Positions 59,632 to 64,000 of a DNA stretch of 64,000 nt are shown here, in pieces. A program made the translations under genes and the position numbers. The stretch is from Phyllostachys edulis (taxonomy: Eukaryota > Streptophyta > Magnoliopsida > Poales > Poaceae), in NCBI GenBank assembly GCA_036346405.1, contig CM070568.1, forward strand, positions 34,444,820 to 34,508,819, given 5' to 3'. How positions within the stretch are numbered: the stretch's first letter is position 1; the number at the start of each line of letters is the position of its first letter. The notes under the pieces are model-generated. The model was given only the letters and a program-made list of their open reading frames with translations, had not been told where the DNA came from and searched no databases.

Positions 59632-61699
59632 CTGGTATTCTCCCATATGGTAGAGCCGTACTCACTACAGCGGGTCATGAGACAGTTCGGGCTTTACCAG
59701 TAGGTGCCACCACCACCGGGATGACATCTTGTAGCGAAGGCCCACATGTATGTTGTTATTTAGTTTCATTGGTTAACATGTTAGCTGCATCTCTTTTTTC
59801 GATTGTCTAACGTCCAAATTGACTTGAAGGCAAATGAGGCAAGGGTGGAGGAGCGATGACTAGAGGGAGACACTGGCGGGGCGGTGTTGTGGGCGGGCAG
59901 ACAGCGGCGACGACGTCCGTAGGAAGAGGCACGAATCAGATGACGTCGAGACACACTACGTGCTTGGCACCAGAGCAATTTTATCGGTCCAAAGACCACA
60001 ACGGCCCCACGAGTTCATGCACGACGTCGCTGTACGAGTAGGTCCAGACCTTCACCGGACGGCACGCCAAGATGAGACAGTAAAACATTGTTCGCAGTTT
60101 TTTTTGCACGGGAACACGTCTCTAACTTATTCTCGGTTTCCTTGCAGTACGACCGCCTTCGGCGTATCTCCAACGAGGCTGCTGACGGTCTATGGCGTGG
60201 GAGGACTAACACCGCCGCTCAGTCCTAGGTATGCCGCGCACAATCTACGATGACACGAGGGCGTCAATAAGGACCATCAGTTGTGGTCAACATAGCGACG
60301 TTGCCGCGCTACGAGGCGGACACTGAGTACAGCCTCCACCCCCACCGTCCTCAGCACCTCCCTCCACACGTCTGTCGCACTCCGGGAGTCGTCATAGCTA
60401 CGGTCGCTCTTCCTCCACGTGCCTTGGGCCAGCGGTATGTCAGCTACGATTTGTTGTCCTTATTGTTTACACGTGCCCTCAATTTGTAACGTATCTCTCA
60501 CTTCCATTTGTTCTTTCAGCACTTGCGAGGGGATAACACTTTGCTACAACGCTATCGCTATGGAGGAGGCACAGACGGCACTTCTCACGGGTCCAAGGGT
60601 GCGACTGCAGACATCGACCCTGATTCACCCCAGCACTAGGATGAGACGTTGCCCACGTTCACACATGGCATTTAGTCAAACCTGCATGAGGGTGACTCGT
60701 GGTTCGCGAGCACGTCTGCATTTAACACATCATGCAACATTTTGGCGTCGATTGCCCCGGAGCATCATCGTCCGCACAGTAACATCCACCGGTACGTTGT
60801 AACATACTTAACGCAGTCCTCCCATTGCATGCTACGGTAAACTAACGCAGCCCACCAAATTCGCAGGTCTGGAGTGAGCAATTTGGACAGCGAGGCCAAG
60901 GTTCACAATCCGCACTTTCGAATCTGCAGGTATATGCTTTCCAGCATGACTATGCATTGCGAATGTCAGAACCTCTGCCCTAACCCAGCAGTACCCTTCC
61001 TGCAAGATGTGCACCCCTCTTTGACCAGCTGGGTGGACGATATGCTCAGGCGTCACCCGGATATTTACAGTGAATTCTCCGTAGCACCGCCTCCCACGCA
61101 GCGCTCCTACTACGACCTCTGAGATGTATGCCGCTCCCCTTACAGGCTCACCTTCCCTGAGGATCAGCTACGTCGTCGGGGTAGGCGGCGGACGGATGAA
61201 CCATGAGTTTTCGTGTCTTGTCTTTAGTACCTCTGTGTTTTTTTCCTATACTCCTTTGTATGATGTATGCCTATCCAATGTATATCCACACCTTTATGTC
61301 GAAATGCGGTTGCAAGTTGATATTACTGCTTCGACATCTTTGGATCACATTAATTTGTACAAACCCAACGAGGCAGCTTCGAAGAGCGATGTGACCCACG
61401 AGGCAGCTTTGCGCAGCGACGTGATGCAACGCTGCAAAAAGATTCCTCCTCACGGACGCGAATTTGCTTCAACCGGATTGCACTTCGGCTGGGTATGCCG
61501 CGCGGGCTCGGTATATAAATATTACCCCTTTAGTGGAGGGTTCTCCTACATCAGGACTGCAACACTAGCTCTCTCATATGGAGAAGTAATTGGAGGAGAT
61601 CACCCAACTTGTAGGGTTGTTCTGACCGACGACGCGTTGCCGTGAGCACCAATCCCTACCTCAACATTCTCACCAAGCATTAGGCCAAGACCATGAAAG
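59632..61699. other. MULE-derived sequence without a recognised domain
   Basis: GC-rich exon-like patches remain (60147-60230, reading QYDRLRRISNEAADGLW; 60874-61122, reading LCPNPAVPFLQDVHPSLTSW). I could not place either in a family. They could be the C-terminal part of the transposase gene or exons of the second element gene. Frames are not continuous. Confidence 0.4.
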
Positions 61700-62257
61700 G
61701 GGAAAACGCCGCCCCTCTGTTGGTGCAAGGATACATGCATGTTCTTCAAGTCCAAGGAGCGATTGAGCCTGGGAATGCGCTACTGGGGTTGCACTAACTA
61801 TGCCTGGGACTATCCCGATCGTCGTTGGGACACGGTGCGCTACTGACAGCCAGTAAGGAACGGCTACGGTATATCCCCTAGCATTTCTCTTTGAAAGTAC
61901 GCACTAATGACCTCTCCCGTCTACCCGTAATCTCCGGATCCGCTATGCACCTACCGCAAGTGGATTGACTAGGAGATCCACCCACACGACCAGTGGAGTC
62001 TTTACTGTGAGGAATGGGATGCCTAGAGGGACCGCGATAGGAGGGAGGAGCGGCGCCACGACGAAGAGCGCAGCGAGTGTATCCGCCGGGAGACGAAAAA
62101 TCATCTCGAGGCGTGCAGGCGGGGGAGCGCGAGGCTCGTGAGGAGGAGCGCGATATGGCGGCTAGGGCCAATGCGGCTTGCGAGGAGTACAATGTCGAGC
62201 TCATAAGGAAGAACAAATGGCTCCCGGTCCACGCAGTAGATCGGGTCATTCCATAGT
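61700..62257 (+). pseudogene. Second copy of the MULE-associated GRF-like/coiled-coil gene, broken
   Basis: The first segment (about 61720-61845) reads FFKSKERLSLGMRYWGCTNYAWDYP, which has the RxxxWGCxxY…W course of GRF-like zinc-binding domains. The second segment (about 61930-62257) has CTYRKWID, a TAG, QWSLYCEEWDA, a TAG and an Arg/Glu-rich coiled coil ending near KNKWLPVHAVD. Its DNA matches 1-215. In-frame stops and at least one frameshift make it a pseudogene as read. Confidence 0.5.
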
Positions 62258-63590
62258 GGTTCCCCATCCCACCCGCCATGTTTTTCCTTTCTGTAGAAGG
62301 CATGTATGCATACATAGTCCAGATGGTTGTGTCTGATAAATCTCGGTGCCCATACTTCTTCTTGAATTTTTTAACAAATCTTGTTGCCCATACTTCTTTC
62401 GAAATTTTATTTACAAACCTCGGTACCATATTTCTTCATGAATGTTTTTTTACAAATCTCAGTGCCCATATTTCTTCCTGATTTTTTAGTGCCCATATTT
62501 CTTCCTGATTTTTCGGTTCTAATTCTCGGTGCCTCACTGCACGAGCCACCTCCTGTCGTGCTCGGTGGCGTGAATGTCGCCGCCTTCTCGCCAGGCTCGA
62601 AAGGGCTCGGAAGCTACCAGGATCGCAACATTTCGCGTCGCGCCTCTAGTTCTCAGGTTCGCCGGCTCAAGGCCACGCACCACCGCTCAGGCCACCCCAA
62701 AGACGGGAAGTGCCACACGTCGACTTCCAGCCTTCCGCTACCGCAGAGAGGCCCGTTTTGCAATTTTGATGTTAATATGCCTATTTTTACAATTAAAGTG
62801 GCAGCATAAACCAAATAAAAAAATCCATGAAAACCATCTACCACACAAGTAGAAAATGTTCAGTTTTGCGGGCAATCAATCGATCACGGAGGGAGCTCAT
62901 TCAAGAGAGGTGGAGCCCACAGTGTTAGGCCCAAACATACAAGGACCCTGCATATTGATAATTGAGGTGAGCACCTTTTTTTTTTTTCTTCTGTGTTTTT
63001 ATAAGAAACGATAAATAATAAAAGGAAAAATTTTCAGCTCACATATTTGTCTGTGGTCTAGGATAGTTTGGACTCATCCTCCCATATACTATTTTCCAAA
63101 CGGATGGTCATGAATTGAGAGAGAGATTCTCTGTGGAGTTTTTTTTTCTTCTTGAACTCATATAAACCATTAGTAAAATATTTGGGATAGAGTGAGTGCG
63201 ATTTTTGTTTCTTCATATGGGTTTTGGTAGAGATTTCTTCTATGTTGGTTGGAGAATTATTAGTGTACTATGACTATTGGCCAAAAAAGTCAATTAAAAA
63301 TGTCCTCTATTTTTTATACATGATAACAGATAAAAGATTTATTTATTTCTAGTTAACAATTTGATGTGGCTATTGTTGCTGAAAATATTCCATCCCATCT
63401 ATCTTGTTTGCTGACACGTGTCATTATGCATAGAGAAACTGCCTGCTTGTGAATGTTTCATTTCTGGTATTTATTAAAAAAATGTAACCATATATGGGTT
63501 CTTTTAGTCATTAGACAGATGTAGAGTAAATGTTATGGTGTTTTTTTTATGGAAAAATTTAGAATTTGCCACTACTAAAGAGTGATATCT
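62258..63590. other. MULE tail and intergenic sequence
   Basis: A short tandem run of 'cccatatttcttcctgatttttt' type words lies at 62380-62515. No right terminal inverted repeat matching 49689-49790 was found, so the MULE's right end is lost or elsewhere. No gene is supported. Confidence 0.5.
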
Positions 63591-63712
63591 AGGATTTGCC
63601 ACTCCATGTGAGGATGACATGTGGGTCTTAGACCCACATGTCATCCTCATATGAGTGGCAAATCCTAAATTTTCCATAAAAGTACAATGGCAAATCCTTG
63701 AATCTCCTTTTT
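63560..63712. mobile_element. Small hairpin MITE-like element
   Basis: The core 63591-63666 is a near-perfect palindrome ('aggatttgccactc' to 'gagtggcaaatcct'), centred on 'gacatgtgggtct / agacccacatgtc'. Outer copies of 'tttgccacta' and 'tggcaaatcc' extend it. It resembles the element at 4460-4615 and the ends of 25681-26232. Confidence 0.65.
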
Positions 63713-64000
63713 TATCTATTGTACAATGGTACAGTACATATCCTGCAAAACCATAAGCACTAAATGTGTTCTATTATTTTTTTTTTAAAAAAAATAGGTT
63801 ATTATCTCTAGCATTAGCGGTAAGAAAGGGGTTATGCACTCGTATTCAAGCCGGAGTGAGCAAGCGGGGTGCTCAATGGCACCTCCTGCCAATCGAGAAG
63901 CGTCCGTTCCTGCACAAAACGTGTAACTAGAAGATGGAACCCTTCCATTCGAATATGAAGTATTGTAGTACCTAGAATATACGATGAACCTATAAGAGAA
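63713..64000. other. Window end, no recognised feature
   Basis: A T/A homopolymer tract lies at about 63777-63797. The rest shows no supported coding signal. Confidence 0.5.

Noticed and set aside
61878..62429. 183-codon minus-strand ORF
   Set aside because: It lies opposite the Arg/Glu-rich coiled-coil segment that matches 1-215 on the plus strand; the plus-strand reading is the supported one.

Overview
This is a plant nuclear window, almost certainly from rice (Oryza) or a close relative. It has intron-split eukaryotic genes, monocot-style Copia, Gypsy and Mutator-like (MULE) elements, solo LTRs, foldback/MITE-like elements and TA microsatellites, and no prokaryotic gene organisation. From memory, not from a search, OsPUS1 and OsMCM7 are close neighbours on rice chromosome 12, which fits the gene order here.

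Three host genes are well supported. An RluA-type RNA pseudouridine synthase lies at 3313-5954 (minus). A head-to-head partner with a BOD1/SHG1-like domain lies at 6946-8948 (plus). The 15-exon replicative helicase subunit gene MCM7 lies at 24821-29939 (minus). MCM7 has E2F-type promoter sites and two apparent GC-AG introns. The pseudouridine synthase frame is interrupted by two single-base offsets.

The rest is mainly transposable elements inserted around these genes. 1-850: right end of a MULE. 1172-3176: solo LTR with a perfect target duplication. About 9.4-16.9 kb: Gypsy-type LTR interrupted by a 3.4 kb Copia-type solo LTR. 17248-19165: second solo LTR of the 1.2 kb family, with a perfect target duplication. 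19293-24476: complete but mutated Copia element with LTRs and a perfect target duplication. 30.4-30.9 kb: inverted-repeat DNA element. About 31.4-48.0 kb: LTR-like sequence split by a 12.8 kb chromodomain Gypsy element. 49.7-62.3 kb: MULE-derived sequence interrupted by a truncated Copia element (51.0-about 54.7 kb) and a 2.2 kb solo LTR (57.4-59.6 kb). The end is intergenic sequence with a small hairpin element.

I found no convincing new multi-gene system. The observations most worth checking are the paired GC-AG introns of MCM7, the E2F site cluster, the exchange of short CGGT-N3-ACCG inverted-repeat motifs between LTR families, the copy-number difference of a 29 bp array between two LTRs of one element, and clustered one-base losses that may be sequencing artefacts.
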